The notes beneath the pieces are model-generated. The model saw nothing but the letters and a program-made list of their open reading frames with translations. It was not told where the DNA came from and did no database searches. Both the position numbers and the translations under genes were made by a program. From NCBI RefSeq assembly GCF_000016665.1, contig NC_009523.1, forward strand, positions 62,001 through 126,000: DNA of 64,000 nucleotides, given 5' to 3'. Each line of letters starts with the position of its first letter. The first letter of the stretch is position 1. This document shows, piece by piece, positions 19,201 to 26,532 of this stretch. This stretch comes from Roseiflexus sp. RS-1 (GTDB taxonomy: Bacteria > Chloroflexota > Chloroflexia > Chloroflexales > Roseiflexaceae).

Positions 19201-19905
19201 GCAAAGAATGCGAAAGGCGAAGAGTGGGAACACCTGAAGGCGGATTTTGATGCAAAAGTGCGCGATCTGATCCGCGAAGCCGAACGCGATGGCTGGCTCG
19301 AGCCGAAAGTGGTCTATGGCTACTACCCCTGCCAGAGTGACGGGCACGAGGTTATTGTCTACGATCCGCCATCGGTGCTCAACGGCGCCCAGCCGCGCGA
19401 ACTCACGCGCTTCGTCTTCCCGCGTCAACCGGAGCGTGAACGTCTCTGCCTGGCTGACTATTTCCGTTCACGCGAGAGCGGCGAGTACGATGTGGTTGGG
19501 TTGCAGATCGTAACCATGGGGCGCAAAGTCGACGACCTGACCGAGACGTTGCAGCAATCCGGCGATTATTCGCGTGCGTACTTCATCCATGGGCTGGGGG
19601 TATCGCTGGCGGAGGCGCTCGCCGAGTATACGAACCGTCTCATCCGCCGGCAACTGGGGCTGAAAGGAACCCAGGGCAAGCGTTACTCCTGGGGGTATCC
19701 CGCCTGCCCCGACCTGGAAGAGCACGAGAAGTTGTTCAGGGTGCTTCCAGCGGCTGAGATCGGCGTGACGCTCACCGAAGCCTGGCAACTGGTGCCGGAG
19801 CAGAGCACGGCGGCGATTGTGATCCACCATCCTGAGGCGAAATACTTCTCGATCGGCTCTGCCCGCGAACGCGCTGAAGAGGATGTCGCCGAAACGCTGG
19901 CGTAA
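16273..19905 (+). CDS. metH: Cobalamin-dependent methionine synthase
   Basis: A 1210-residue protein with the full MetH layout: homocysteine methyltransferase domain with zinc cysteines (C in GLNCSTGPEHM near 232, and GGCCGT near 297-302); pterin (methyl-THF) domain from about 340; cobalamin cap and B12 domain with the axial-ligand motif DVHDIGKNLV near 771; and an AdoMet-binding activation domain to the end (GKRYSWGYPACPDLEEHEKL near 1135-1154). It transfers the methyl group of methyl-tetrahydrofolate to homocysteine via cobalamin. I chose the TTG at 16273 (GAGGTG site 5 bases upstream; protein begins MKKPTYLEAL), because earlier in-frame codons run through the terminator. It is regulated by the SAM-I riboswitch. 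Confidence 0.96.
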   Translation: MKKPTYLEALRERVLIYDGAMGTSIDTFHLTAADYGGENTFGARDYLVMTRPDVIEQIHTSFLEAGADVLETCTFQSTRIRLEEWGLADQTHAINVAAARLARRVADAFEARDGRPRYVAGSMGPTGKLPSSDDPSLSDITFDQLSDIFYEQAVALIEGGVDVLLVETSVDILEVKAALDGIRRAKADLNRPDVAVQAQVFLDLSGKMLLGTEVPALVATLEAMPVDVIGLNCSTGPEHMREAIRYMTRHSRKPISCIPNAGLPIEVNGETVYPMEPEPFARILGEYVHEYGVAVVGGCCGTRPAHIRRLRQVVGAATPPKVRDIEYIPSVSSGVRAAALRQEGTLTIIGERVNTLGSRKVKRLLLNDDYDGVLEVAREQVDSGSHILDVCVAMTERSDEREMMVRLLKKLTMNIELPLAIDTTEADVLNAALAIYPGRAIVNSVSLEGGRGDKIDRTMPLVARYGAATIAMTIDEEGMAHTAERKLAIARRIAQIAQDEYGVPPEALIFDVLTFPITTGQPELRRAAIETIEGIRLVKQHIPGCFTTLGVSNLSFGVAPYARAALNSVFLKHAVDAGLDTAIINPAHVMPYAEIPPEQIRVCEDLIFDRDEQALARFIQFFEEHGSAAKTERVDPTEGMTAAQRVHWKIVHRKKEGIEQDIDTVIAERIREAEMRAGIHDSALDPAHPSREAIFASPFRNSAAVDVLNTVLLPAMKEVGDLFGAGQLILPFVLQSAEVMKKAVAHLEQYLEKLEGVTKGKIVLATVYGDVHDIGKNLVHTILANNGYTVYDLGKQVPINTIIEKAVEVNADAIGLSALLVSTSKQMPLCVQELHRRGLKFPVLVGGAAINKQYGQRILFVDDHTPYEPGVFYCKDAFEGLETVDALVDPSTRATFIERTKAEAAEALGKKQRGRVALAELGRATLSDTAKVRSAVRTDVPVPTPPFWGARVLTRIKLADVVECLDRNALYRLQWGAKNAKGEEWEHLKADFDAKVRDLIREAERDGWLEPKVVYGYYPCQSDGHEVIVYDPPSVLNGAQPRELTRFVFPRQPERERLCLADYFRSRESGEYDVVGLQIVTMGRKVDDLTETLQQSGDYSRAYFIHGLGVSLAEALAEYTNRLIRRQLGLKGTQGKRYSWGYPACPDLEEHEKLFRVLPAAEIGVTLTEAWQLVPEQSTAAIVIHHPEAKYFSIGSARERAEEDVAETLA

Positions 19906-19915
19906 CGGGTGTCTG

Positions 19916-21046
19916 ATGATTATTCGAATCTTCGCGCTCATCGCGGCGCTGACAATCCTGGCGGCATGCAGTGCACCGGCGACGGTCGTTGAACCCCGCG
20001 CCCGGCTCGCCGTCGCCGAAGCAATGGCAGGCGGCAACGCCGACGGCTTCGCCCGCGCGACGGTGCCGCGTCCCTTCACCTTCCCCCGCGACCACGGACC
20101 ACACCCGGAGTACGCCATCGAATGGTGGTACTACACCGGCAACCTCCAGTCAGTCGAGGGGCGACGCTTCGGCTTTCAGTTCACCATCTTTCGCACCGGA
20201 CTGATGCCTGGTGAAGCGGAGCGATCGTCGGCGTGGGCTTCCAGCAGCATCTACATGGCGCATTTCGCCCTCAGCGACATCAGCGGCGGCAGGTTCTATG
20301 CCTTCGAACGGTTTAGTCGCGGCGCAGCCGGGCTTGCAGGGGCGCAGAGCGAACCGTTCCGCGTCTGGCTCGAAGACTGGAGCGCCGAAGGTCTCGGCGC
20401 CGATGGGACGCCGATGCGCCTGCGCGCTGCTGAAGATGGTGTGGCGCTCGACCTGACCCTGACAGCCGGCAAACCTCCGGTATTGCAGGGAGACCGCGGT
20501 TTGAGCCAGAAGAGCGCCGAGATCGGCAACGCATCGTACTACTATTCCTTCACCCGCATGCCGATCAGCGGAACGGTGCGCATCGGCGAAACGCTGTATC
20601 AGGTCAGCGGATTGGGTTGGATGGATCGCGAGTGGAGCACCAGCGCGCTTGGCGAGGATCAGGTTGGCTGGGACTGGTTCGCGTTGCACCTGGACGATGG
20701 ACGCGACCTGATGTTCTACCGCCTGCGTCTGCGCAATGGAGGCATCGATCCATACAGCAAAGGAGTGCTGGTTGATGTCGCCGGGAACGCGCGGCGTCTG
20801 AATCACGATGAGGTGCTGGCAGAACCCCTCGATTACTGGACAAGCCCGCGCAGCGGGGCAACCTACCCGGCGCGCTGGCGGCTGCGCGTGCCCGATGAGG
20901 CGATTGACCTGACACTGACGCCGCTGCTGGCGGATCAGGAACTGCCAGTCACCGTCGTCTACTGGGAAGGAGCGGTTGCAATCAGTGGCAGCGCCGCAGG
21001 CAGCGGGTATATTGAGATGACCGGGTATACGCCGCAAGACCGGTAA
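19916..21046 (+). CDS. CrtC/AttH-like lipoprotein (carotenoid hydratase fold)
   Basis: A 376-residue lipoprotein: signal peptide with lipobox LAAC at about residues 16-19, then a CrtC/AttH-type beta-sandwich. Conserved marks are PHPEYAIEWWYYTGNL, GFQFTIFR, MAHFALSD, WMDREWS and WDWFALHLDDG. Family members include hydroxyneurosporene synthase (carotenoid 1,2-hydratase) and the AttH proteins of attachment/ABC-export loci, so the reaction is uncertain; the lipid anchor fits AttH-like export proteins better than CrtC. The ATG at 19916 lies 10 bases after the metH stop, so it may share the SAM-controlled transcript. Confidence 0.82.
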   Translation: MIIRIFALIAALTILAACSAPATVVEPRARLAVAEAMAGGNADGFARATVPRPFTFPRDHGPHPEYAIEWWYYTGNLQSVEGRRFGFQFTIFRTGLMPGEAERSSAWASSSIYMAHFALSDISGGRFYAFERFSRGAAGLAGAQSEPFRVWLEDWSAEGLGADGTPMRLRAAEDGVALDLTLTAGKPPVLQGDRGLSQKSAEIGNASYYYSFTRMPISGTVRIGETLYQVSGLGWMDREWSTSALGEDQVGWDWFALHLDDGRDLMFYRLRLRNGGIDPYSKGVLVDVAGNARRLNHDEVLAEPLDYWTSPRSGATYPARWRLRVPDEAIDLTLTPLLADQELPVTVVYWEGAVAISGSAAGSGYIEMTGYTPQDR

Positions 21047-21200
21047 AGTAACGAGCGATCCCGAACCGGACGGAAACACACCATACGTGTCGGCGACATA
21101 GCGCCTGTTTGATCTCGGAGAGCGCACATCGGAGGACGGAAATCTGTTTTGTGCTGATGGCGCATCGGAATGCGTTGTTGTATGTTTGCGTCTCCTGAAT

Positions 21201-21295
21201 AGGTTATTCTCCTGCAGAGGCGCAGCGGACGCAGCGGGCAATAGATGGCGCTGCGCACTCTGCGTCCTGGTGGTGCGTTTTTGCGGTAGAGTCAT
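21201..21295 (+). repeat. Dispersed repeat copy 2 (degenerate)
   Basis: This copy has the left block CTGCAGAGGCGCAGCG, a shortened middle, and the right block GGTGGTGCGTTTTTGC followed by AGAGTCAT. It fills most of the 288-base gap between the lipoprotein and thioesterase genes. Confidence 0.55.
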
Positions 21296-21334
21296 GGGTA
21301 TGCTGTACCGTGATTGAAGCGAACAGGAGTCTGC

Positions 21335-21721
21335 GTGGAGCACCGTCTGATCTGCAAAGTCTACTACGAAGACACCGACGCCCTGGGCGTCGTTTATCAT
21401 GCCAACTATCTAAAATACATGGAGCGAGCGCGCAGCGAGTATGTCGAACGGTTCGGCAAGCCGATCTGGGAGTGGAATCGGTTGGGATACTACATCGTCG
21501 TCTATGCGATGAACATTCGTTTCAAGCGCGCTGCACAACTCGGCGACACGCTCGAAGTTGTTTCCGCTTTCAGCCTGCAATCGCCGTACCGTGGGCTGTT
21601 CAAGCAGCGCGTCGAGCGCGATGGACAGGTGTGCGTGGAAGCCGACGTGGAACTGACCTGTCTCGATCCACAACGCAACCTGCGTGAGTTTCCGCCGGAG
21701 TTTCGTTCCGGGCGCGCCTGA
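21335..21721 (+). CDS. Acyl-CoA thioesterase, YbgC/4HBT family
   Basis: A 128-residue single hot-dog domain. The family signature is YYEDTDALGVVYHANYLKYM near the N-terminus, with the catalytic Asp in the DTD segment, followed by YMERARSEY. It should hydrolyse acyl-CoA or related thioesters in the cytoplasm; YbgC-type members sit with Tol/Pal, but no such genes are here. I chose the GTG at 21335 because an AGGAG site lies 5 bases upstream. Confidence 0.88.
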   Translation: MEHRLICKVYYEDTDALGVVYHANYLKYMERARSEYVERFGKPIWEWNRLGYYIVVYAMNIRFKRAAQLGDTLEVVSAFSLQSPYRGLFKQRVERDGQVCVEADVELTCLDPQRNLREFPPEFRSGRA

Positions 21722-21749
21722 ATTTGTATTTTACCCAGAGGTGTGCTAT

Positions 21750-22134
21750 ATAGTTATTACCTTGATTGCTCGTTCATGTTCGTACAGATGCGTGCAATGA
21801 GCGCGTATCAAGGCGCCTTCAGTTCAAACCCGGCATTGGCGCCTGCCGTCCAGCGTCCAGCGCCCATCTTCTCCAGTTGACGGTTGACCGTTCGTCATCT
21901 CGACGCCACGACGATACGCGCGCAATTCAATGGCATCCATAAACCAGGCGTGCGGACGCATCTTCGCCCGGCGCACCGGGACCAGGCGCACTCCCGTTTC
22001 CGCCAGGATGTTCGCCGCATCAGCGGCGCTGGTGCGGCGACCGTAAGGGCGACCGTAAGGCGGTAAGGGCGAATAATTATTCGCCCTTACGGTCGCTCCG
22101 CCCAACAGCCGCGCCCCGGCGGGCAGTCCATACG
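21750..22134 (-). pseudogene. C-terminal remnant of an IS982-like transposase
   Basis: On the minus strand the region reads YGLPAGARLLGG, then after an inserted palindromic stretch TSAADAANILAETGVRLVPV and HAWFMDAIELRAYRRGVEMTN, then after a frameshift QLEKMG and NAGFELK, then ALIARICTNM. This is the order of the C-terminal half of IS982-type transposases. Several frameshifts make it non-functional. Its N-terminal half lies at about 23,565-24,115, on the other side of an inserted IS element. The family name rests on motif recall and is moderately sure; that it is a transposase remnant is surer. Confidence 0.65.
22063..22090. repeat. 28-bp perfect palindrome
   Basis: GTAAGGGCGAATAA is followed at once by its exact reverse complement. 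GTAAGGGCGAC and GTAAGGC partial copies lie just to the left (from about 22,042). The block interrupts the transposase remnant, so it is a later insertion, perhaps a small palindromic repetitive element. Confidence 0.7.
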
Positions 22135-23559
22135 CACCCCCCCAGTCCCCTCCGCGCGCGGGGTTTAGGGGCGGACAGAACGGATGAGCGCTTGCGGCCT
22201 TGGCCCTGGTCGGACATGACCGTGAGCCTGGAACCTTCTATGATAGATGTACCACCAACTATCGCAGAAGGAGCCAGACTCATGTCCAGCATACCGCACC
22301 TGACCGATGCTGTCGAGACGCTGCTGCGCGCTGGCGACGACCCGTTGCCGCGCGCCACCCGCCAGCGGCTGGCGCTGTTCGTGGTCGGCGTCTTGCTGGC
22401 CGGGACGGTCGTCCTGCGGCGGGTCGCCACGACCCAGACCCACATCGCGCTGGGCGCCGCCCAGGCGGCCAGTCACGAACGCCGACTGCGCCGCATCGTG
22501 AATGATCCCCAGTTGGGGGCAGCGGCGCCGATGGACGGGCGGGTTGTGCGCCGGGTGCTGCAGCGGTTGCGTCCCGACCAGCGGGTCTGGCTGATCGTCG
22601 ACGAAAGCGGGCACAGCGATGTGGTGCGCACGTTGGTGGCGGCGCTGTGGTATCGCGGCCGGGCGCTGCCGTTGGCCTGGGTGCGCTGGCCCGCCCAGCA
22701 GCCGCATCCGCAGGCCTCTTGGACCGATTGCCAGACCCTGCTGGCGCAGGTGGCGGCCATCCTGCCGGCGGGACCGTCCGTGACGGTGCTGGCCGACCGT
22801 GCCTTCGGCTGCCCGGCCTTCACGGACCTGGTGGCGGCTCACGGCTGGCAGGATCTGGTGCGCGCCCAGCGCCAGACCTGTCTGCGCCACGACGACGGCC
22901 GGATGCAGGCCTTCAGCACCCTGATCCCACAGGCCGGCACGCGCTGGTGCGGGCGTGGCCAGGCCTTCAAGAAGCAGGGCTGGCGCCCCGTCAGCGTGGT
23001 GGCCTCCTGGCGGGTCGGCTGTCCAGAACCGCTCCTGCTGGTGAGTAATCTGCCGCCCGCCTGGGATCTGGTGCGTCCGTATCGGCGACGGGCGGCAATC
23101 GCGGCCTTGTTCCGCGACTGGAAGACCAGCGGCTGGCAATGGGAGGCCAGCCAGGTGCGGGACGTGGCCCATCAGTCGGTGCTGGTGTTGGTGCTGGCGC
23201 TGGCGACGCTGATCACGCGCTGTCTGGGGGAGGAGGCCGCCCAGACCATCCTGAATCAGCCGCCCCGCGCGGGGCGGCGGCGTCCCTGGCACGCCCGCGA
23301 CAGCCTGTTTCGTGGGGCGCGACCGGCTCTGGCAGCGGCTCTGGCAGGACGAGCCGCCAGCCATCACCTGGGAGTTGGTCCGCTTCGATGCACCACATTG
23401 GTCGACCGAGTGTTGGCAGTCCGCCCGACCCGCCGCCACCCCGGTGCACCGCACCGGCCGGGTCGGCAAGCGTGAGCACCTGCGGGTCGCAGTCTAAGGA
23501 AACAGCATGCATGTGACACGCCTGTTCTGTCCGCCCCTAAAAGAGGGGTGGGGGGGGTG
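22135..23559 (+). mobile_element. IS4-like insertion sequence inserted in an IS982-like remnant
   Basis: The two ends share an 18-bp perfect inverted repeat (TTTAGGGGCGGACAGAAC at 22164-22181, reverse complement at 23524-23541) and outside it a C-rich CACCCCCCC start, giving an element of about 1.42 kb. The interior carries one transposase gene. The flanks are the two halves of another transposase. I could not identify a target duplication with certainty, so the exact outer base on each side may be off by a few bases. Confidence 0.75.
22282..23475 (+). CDS. DDE transposase (IS4-like)
   Basis: A 397-residue transposase. The likely catalytic residues are D in LIVDESGHSD (about 107), D in VTVLADRAFG (about 171) and E in a YRRRAAIAALFRDWK...WEASQ block (about 270-290), matching the IS4-type Y-R-E-K arrangement only loosely. 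The ATG at 22282 has an AAGGAG site 8 bases upstream; an in-frame start at 22240 is possible. The C-terminal part after about residue 335 is Ala/Arg/Pro-rich. The gene is intact, so the element could still be active. Confidence 0.78.
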   Translation: MSSIPHLTDAVETLLRAGDDPLPRATRQRLALFVVGVLLAGTVVLRRVATTQTHIALGAAQAASHERRLRRIVNDPQLGAAAPMDGRVVRRVLQRLRPDQRVWLIVDESGHSDVVRTLVAALWYRGRALPLAWVRWPAQQPHPQASWTDCQTLLAQVAAILPAGPSVTVLADRAFGCPAFTDLVAAHGWQDLVRAQRQTCLRHDDGRMQAFSTLIPQAGTRWCGRGQAFKKQGWRPVSVVASWRVGCPEPLLLVSNLPPAWDLVRPYRRRAAIAALFRDWKTSGWQWEASQVRDVAHQSVLVLVLALATLITRCLGEEAAQTILNQPPRAGRRRPWHARDSLFRGARPALAAALAGRAASHHLGVGPLRCTTLVDRVLAVRPTRRHPGAPHRPGRQA

Positions 23560-23564
23560 GTCAG

Positions 23565-24115
23565 GTCGTGCACCCCTGCGGGCAGCATCTGAACGCGCAG
23601 GGGCACGCCATCCGGTCGGCAGACCAGATGCAAACGCTATCCAAAGAACTTCTCCCGTTTCGCCGCACAATACCCGCAGCATTCGCGTCCGCGCGCCTTC
23701 CGACAGCGCCGGGCGCGCGCCCGGCAGCAGACTGGCAGGGGAAGGCTAGCGATGATGACGTATGGGCGCAGCACCGCTGCGCCCTGACCTGAACACCTCC
23801 CCCAACACCTCCGGAATCCAGGCCATCCAATCGGCGAGCTGATGCAAGCGACGATTGAAGCGCACGACGCCGATTCGCTCGGACCGACAGCGGCACCCAT
23901 GCACGACAAAAAGTGAGGGAAGAGAAAAGAGAAGCGAGACGGACGTGCGTGACGAGCGACTCTCACTCCTCTTTCCTCTTCGCTCACTTCTCTTCTCCAG
24001 CGGCGACGACCGCAATCGTCAGAATTTCCGAGTCGGGGCCCCGCGCCCGCACATCACTGCAATGCCTCAGTTGTTCCATCAGCGTGTCAATCACGACAAA
24101 AGCGGCTATTATGTG
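23565..24115 (-). pseudogene. N-terminal remnant of an IS982-like transposase
   Basis: The minus-strand order is AAFVVIDTLMEQLRHC, ARGPDSEILTIAVVAAGE, then SERIGVVRFNRRLHQLADW, SLPLPVC, RGRECCGYCAAKREKFFG, LHLVCRPDGVPLRVQMLPAG and VHDL, spread over at least three frames. These are the successive motifs of an IS982-type transposase N-terminal half. It ends at VHDLT, exactly where the IS4-like element starts, and continues on the other side at about 22,134. It is dead through frameshifts and the insertion. Confidence 0.65.
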
Positions 24116-24494
24116 GCGAGCGACCGTCGGCTCTTCCTGGCGATGATGTTATGTTGGTCTGGCAACCGCGATCACGCCAGAGGTGTCGGTGGGCGTCAAC
24201 AGTATCGTGTTAGGGCGAATTTTACACCAGACCAAACCCGTGTTTGCGCGTAAAAGACAGGTCGCAAAAAGTGTAAAATTCAACCTAACGTGGCACTACC
24301 TCTGTGAGAACTGTTGGCAGCGCTATCCTTCGCACGTTGCCAGGAGAGAAAAAGGCGCTGGCGGGCGGGGGAAGCCTGTACTCTGGCGAGCGTATTCTTC
24401 AGGCGCTTGCAAGCCTGCCGCTATCGGCGCAGACATGCAGCAGCGAAGCGTGCACATGTCGCGGCTTCGGGTGCTGTGACATTGAATCACGAGA
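24116..24494. other. Intergenic region with a small terminal-inverted-repeat element
   Basis: No gene is supportable. The region follows the transposase remnant and holds the 81-bp element at 24209-24289. The rest has no recognisable feature. Confidence 0.45.
24209..24289. repeat. 81-bp element with 19-bp terminal inverted repeats
   Basis: The left end GTTAGGGCGAATTTTACAC (24209-24227) and the reverse complement of the right end GTGTAAAATTCAACCTAAC (24271-24289) agree at 17 of 19 bases. The 43-base interior cannot code for anything. It has the form of a MITE or of an IS reduced to its ends. Confidence 0.6.
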
Positions 24495-24917
24495 TTATCG
24501 CCCCCCGACCAGGCGCAGCAGATCATCACGGGTCAGGTGCAAACCGGGGGGAAGATGCCCCGGCGGATATGTCTGCAGATCATCGGCGTCGAACACCAGG
24601 TGCAACGCGGTGATCGCCGGTTCACGCAACACAGCGCGCAACAGTTGCACGAGCGAGAGGCGACGCAGACGCGGCACGGTTGGCGGTTGGGTCAAACGAT
24701 TGCGTTGCGCAAAACCCAGTGCAGCGTCGGGAGAAGGAAAAGCAAGCAATACACGGGCGCGTTTGTCCGTCGGCGTGGAAGAAGCACTCCCACGAGGCGT
24801 CCAGAAGACATAAAACGCATCACCTCCCGCGTGCATGCGCAGGGCGATCAATGCAGCGCGCAGGGTTTCGAGATCAAGCCCCTGCTCGGCGGCAAGTGTG
24901 TAAACGTCGTCTTCCAC
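24495..24917 (-). CDS. Hypothetical protein
   Basis: A 140-residue protein that I do not recognise. It begins MEDDVYTLAAEQGLDLETLRA and looks alpha/beta: FYVFWTPRG, VLLAFPSPDAALGFAQ, ALHLVFDADDLQ. The GTG start at 24917 directly follows the TGA of the small membrane protein gene (TGAGTG), so the two form an operon with coupled translation. Codon bias is normal for the region. No catalytic motif is visible. Confidence 0.6.
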   Translation of the reverse strand: MEDDVYTLAAEQGLDLETLRAALIALRMHAGGDAFYVFWTPRGSASSTPTDKRARVLLAFPSPDAALGFAQRNRLTQPPTVPRLRRLSLVQLLRAVLREPAITALHLVFDADDLQTYPPGHLPPGLHLTRDDLLRLVGGR

Positions 24918-25115
24918 TCACGTAAGCAGCGCCAGGTGCGCAGATGTGAAATTGATAATATCGGTACGCTCGACGGCTGCGGCGAACAGCAGCAGGATCA
25001 GCAGCAACAGCACGAGCAGCAAAATCGCCGAAAGGGCTTTGCGCCGCGCGCTCACACCATTGTCGGTCAGTTCTTCGGTCGCGTTTGATTGCGTCGTACC
25101 GGTGTCGTTGTTCAT
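24918..25115 (-). CDS. Small single-pass membrane protein
   Basis: A 65-residue protein: a polar N-terminus of about 25 residues (MNNDTGTTQSNATEELT), one strongly hydrophobic helix (about 29-48, almost all Leu/Ile/Ala) and a short tail. I do not recognise a family. The ATG at 25115 is preceded by AGAGGTTGCTC. The next gene starts immediately at its stop codon. Confidence 0.6.
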   Translation of the reverse strand: MNNDTGTTQSNATEELTDNGVSARRKALSAILLLVLLLLILLLFAAAVERTDIINFTSAHLALLT

Positions 25116-25243
25116 GAGCAACCTCTGTACCTTTTGTTTGAAGACCATCCCCGCCCCGGCAACAGCCCGGAGGTCTGCCGTGGACTGAGGCAGGGTTCCC
25201 CGTCCACGGAAACGTGCACGATCCAGACAGGCGGATACAATAC

Positions 25244-25349
25244 GCTGCAAAAACGCACCGCAGAGACGCCGAGGGTGCAGAGAACCCTGAAAACGAAAAC
25301 TGCGTCTGAGTGACGCGATAGAGAATCCTCCTCTGCGAACGCTGCGCCT
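25244..25349 (-). repeat. Dispersed repeat copy 3, interrupted by an IS110 element
   Basis: An inverted copy: GCTGCAAAAACGCACCGCAG at the left and CTCTGCGAACGCTGCGCCT at the right. The rest of the repeat (CTGCGGTGACATACCCTTTTT, about 26499-26519) lies beyond the IS110 element, so the repeat was the target. Confidence 0.75.
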
Positions 25350-25360
25350 AGTATAATCTA

Positions 25361-25503
25361 ACGGGACACGGTATACCGTTCTGCGCCAGGTTCACGAGAT
25401 CGCCGCGGAGTGTTGGGTAGCCGTGTCCTTCAACGCGACCAAGCCGAACAGTTATCTGGGCCCTCAAACCCGCATATGCTAGCAAGGCTGGCGCCGTTTT
25501 CCT
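25361..25503 (+). ncRNA. Predicted IS110 bridge RNA
   Basis: A first loop is closed by an exact 8-bp stem (GGACACGG 25364-25371 with CCGTGTCC 25421-25428). It holds CTGCGCC (25381-25387), identical to the left target plus core C, and TCGCCGCGGAG (25400-25410), which pairs with the right target CTCTGCGGTGA over all 11 positions counting two G-T wobbles. A second imperfect hairpin (about 25432-25497) holds ACAGTTA (25448-25454), identical to the right end of the IS next to the core, and ATGCTAG (25476-25482), which pairs with CTAGTAT at the left end with one wobble. This is the target-loop/donor-loop logic of IS621 bridge RNA. RNA ends are estimates. Confidence 0.82.
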
Positions 25504-25518
25504 CAGGAGGTTCTGTGT

Positions 25519-26481
25519 ATGGCTTCCCGTGAGTCGCTCTTTATCGGCATTGATGTCTCCAAACAGACGCTGGATGTGGCGTTTGGCGCCGACCCGCACG
25601 CGCCACGCGAGACGATACCGTCTACCGACGAAGGTGTCCAGCTCCTGGTCACGCGACTCCAGCGCCTGCAGCCGACCCTGATTGTGCTGGAGGCGACCGG
25701 CGGGCTGGAGCGCATGGTGTTCGCCCAACTGCTCCAGGCTGGCTTGCCGACGGCGCGGGTGCAGCCACGCCGCGTGCGCGCCCTGGCGCACGCGGAAGGA
25801 CGCCAGGCGAAGACCGACCGCCTGGATGCCCGGTTGCTCGCCCGCTTTGCCGAACGGGTGCGCCCGCCGCACCACCAAGCGACGGACGAGCAGCGCGCAT
25901 CCTTGCGCGACCTGCTGGTCCGGCGGGAGCAGGTGATTCAGATGCGGACGGCTGAGATCAATCGGTTGACGGCTGCCGCGCCGAACCTCCGCCCGGGCAT
26001 CCAGCAGCATATTGATTGGCTGGATCAGGAGATCCGTGCGCTTGAGCAGGAACGCGACAACGAGGCGGAGCGCACCGACGAGGTGCGCCGGAAACGGGAG
26101 CTGCTCGAAAGCGTGCCCGGCATCGGCGCGATCACCGCACTGAACCTGCTGCTCCGCCTGCCCGAACTGGGGACCATCAATCGCAAGGAAGCGGCGGCCT
26201 TTGTGGGCGTTGCGCCGTATGCCAATCAGAGCGGCGCACAGCACAAACCCCGGCATATCTCCGGCGGCAGGAGGGATGTGCGCAGCGTGTTGTACATGGC
26301 GACCCTGGCGGCCACGCGGCGCCGTCTGGTCAGGCGCGCCTTCGATCAGCGCCTGTGTCAAGCTGGCAAGCCGCGCAAGGTCGCCATCGTCGCTGCGATG
26401 CGCAAGCTGCTGACTATTCTCGGCGCAATATTGCGTCAGCAAAAGCCCTGGGATCCGGCTGTGCATACGAGCGCCCCTTGA
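25519..26481 (+). CDS. IS110-family recombinase/transposase
   Basis: A 320-residue protein with the two IS110 domains: an N-terminal RuvC-like DEDD domain (IGIDVSKQTLDVAF with the first Asp near 11, EATGG near 60, KTDRLDARLLA near 97-100), a coiled-coil linker (about 125-195), and a C-terminal Transposase_20 domain (LLESVPGIGAITALNLL, then AAFVGVAPYANQSG with the presumed catalytic Ser). An AGGAGG site lies 8 bases before the ATG. The intact gene and matched RNA suggest a recently active element. Confidence 0.95.
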   Translation: MASRESLFIGIDVSKQTLDVAFGADPHAPRETIPSTDEGVQLLVTRLQRLQPTLIVLEATGGLERMVFAQLLQAGLPTARVQPRRVRALAHAEGRQAKTDRLDARLLARFAERVRPPHHQATDEQRASLRDLLVRREQVIQMRTAEINRLTAAAPNLRPGIQQHIDWLDQEIRALEQERDNEAERTDEVRRKRELLESVPGIGAITALNLLLRLPELGTINRKEAAAFVGVAPYANQSGAQHKPRHISGGRRDVRSVLYMATLAATRRRLVRRAFDQRLCQAGKPRKVAIVAAMRKLLTILGAILRQQKPWDPAVHTSAP

Positions 26482-26532
26482 CAAGCAACACAGTTACTCT
26501 GCGGTGACATACCCTTTTTACAGTGGACGCAT

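Larger units (their letters stand above)
25350..26496 (+). mobile_element. IS110-family insertion sequence
   Basis: The element has exact ends deducible from the split repeat. The dinucleotide CT lies on both sides (25348-25349 and 26497-26498), and joining the flanks through one CT restores GCTGCGC-CT-CTGCGGTGA, which matches other copies of the repeat. Length 1147 bp, no terminal inverted repeats, as expected for IS110. It carries a non-coding left end with a bridge-RNA-like structure and one transposase gene. Confidence 0.9.

Noticed and set aside
17425-19428. A 667-codon open frame opposite metH
   Set aside because: Shadow of metH, caused by GC-rich third positions; no recognisable protein features.
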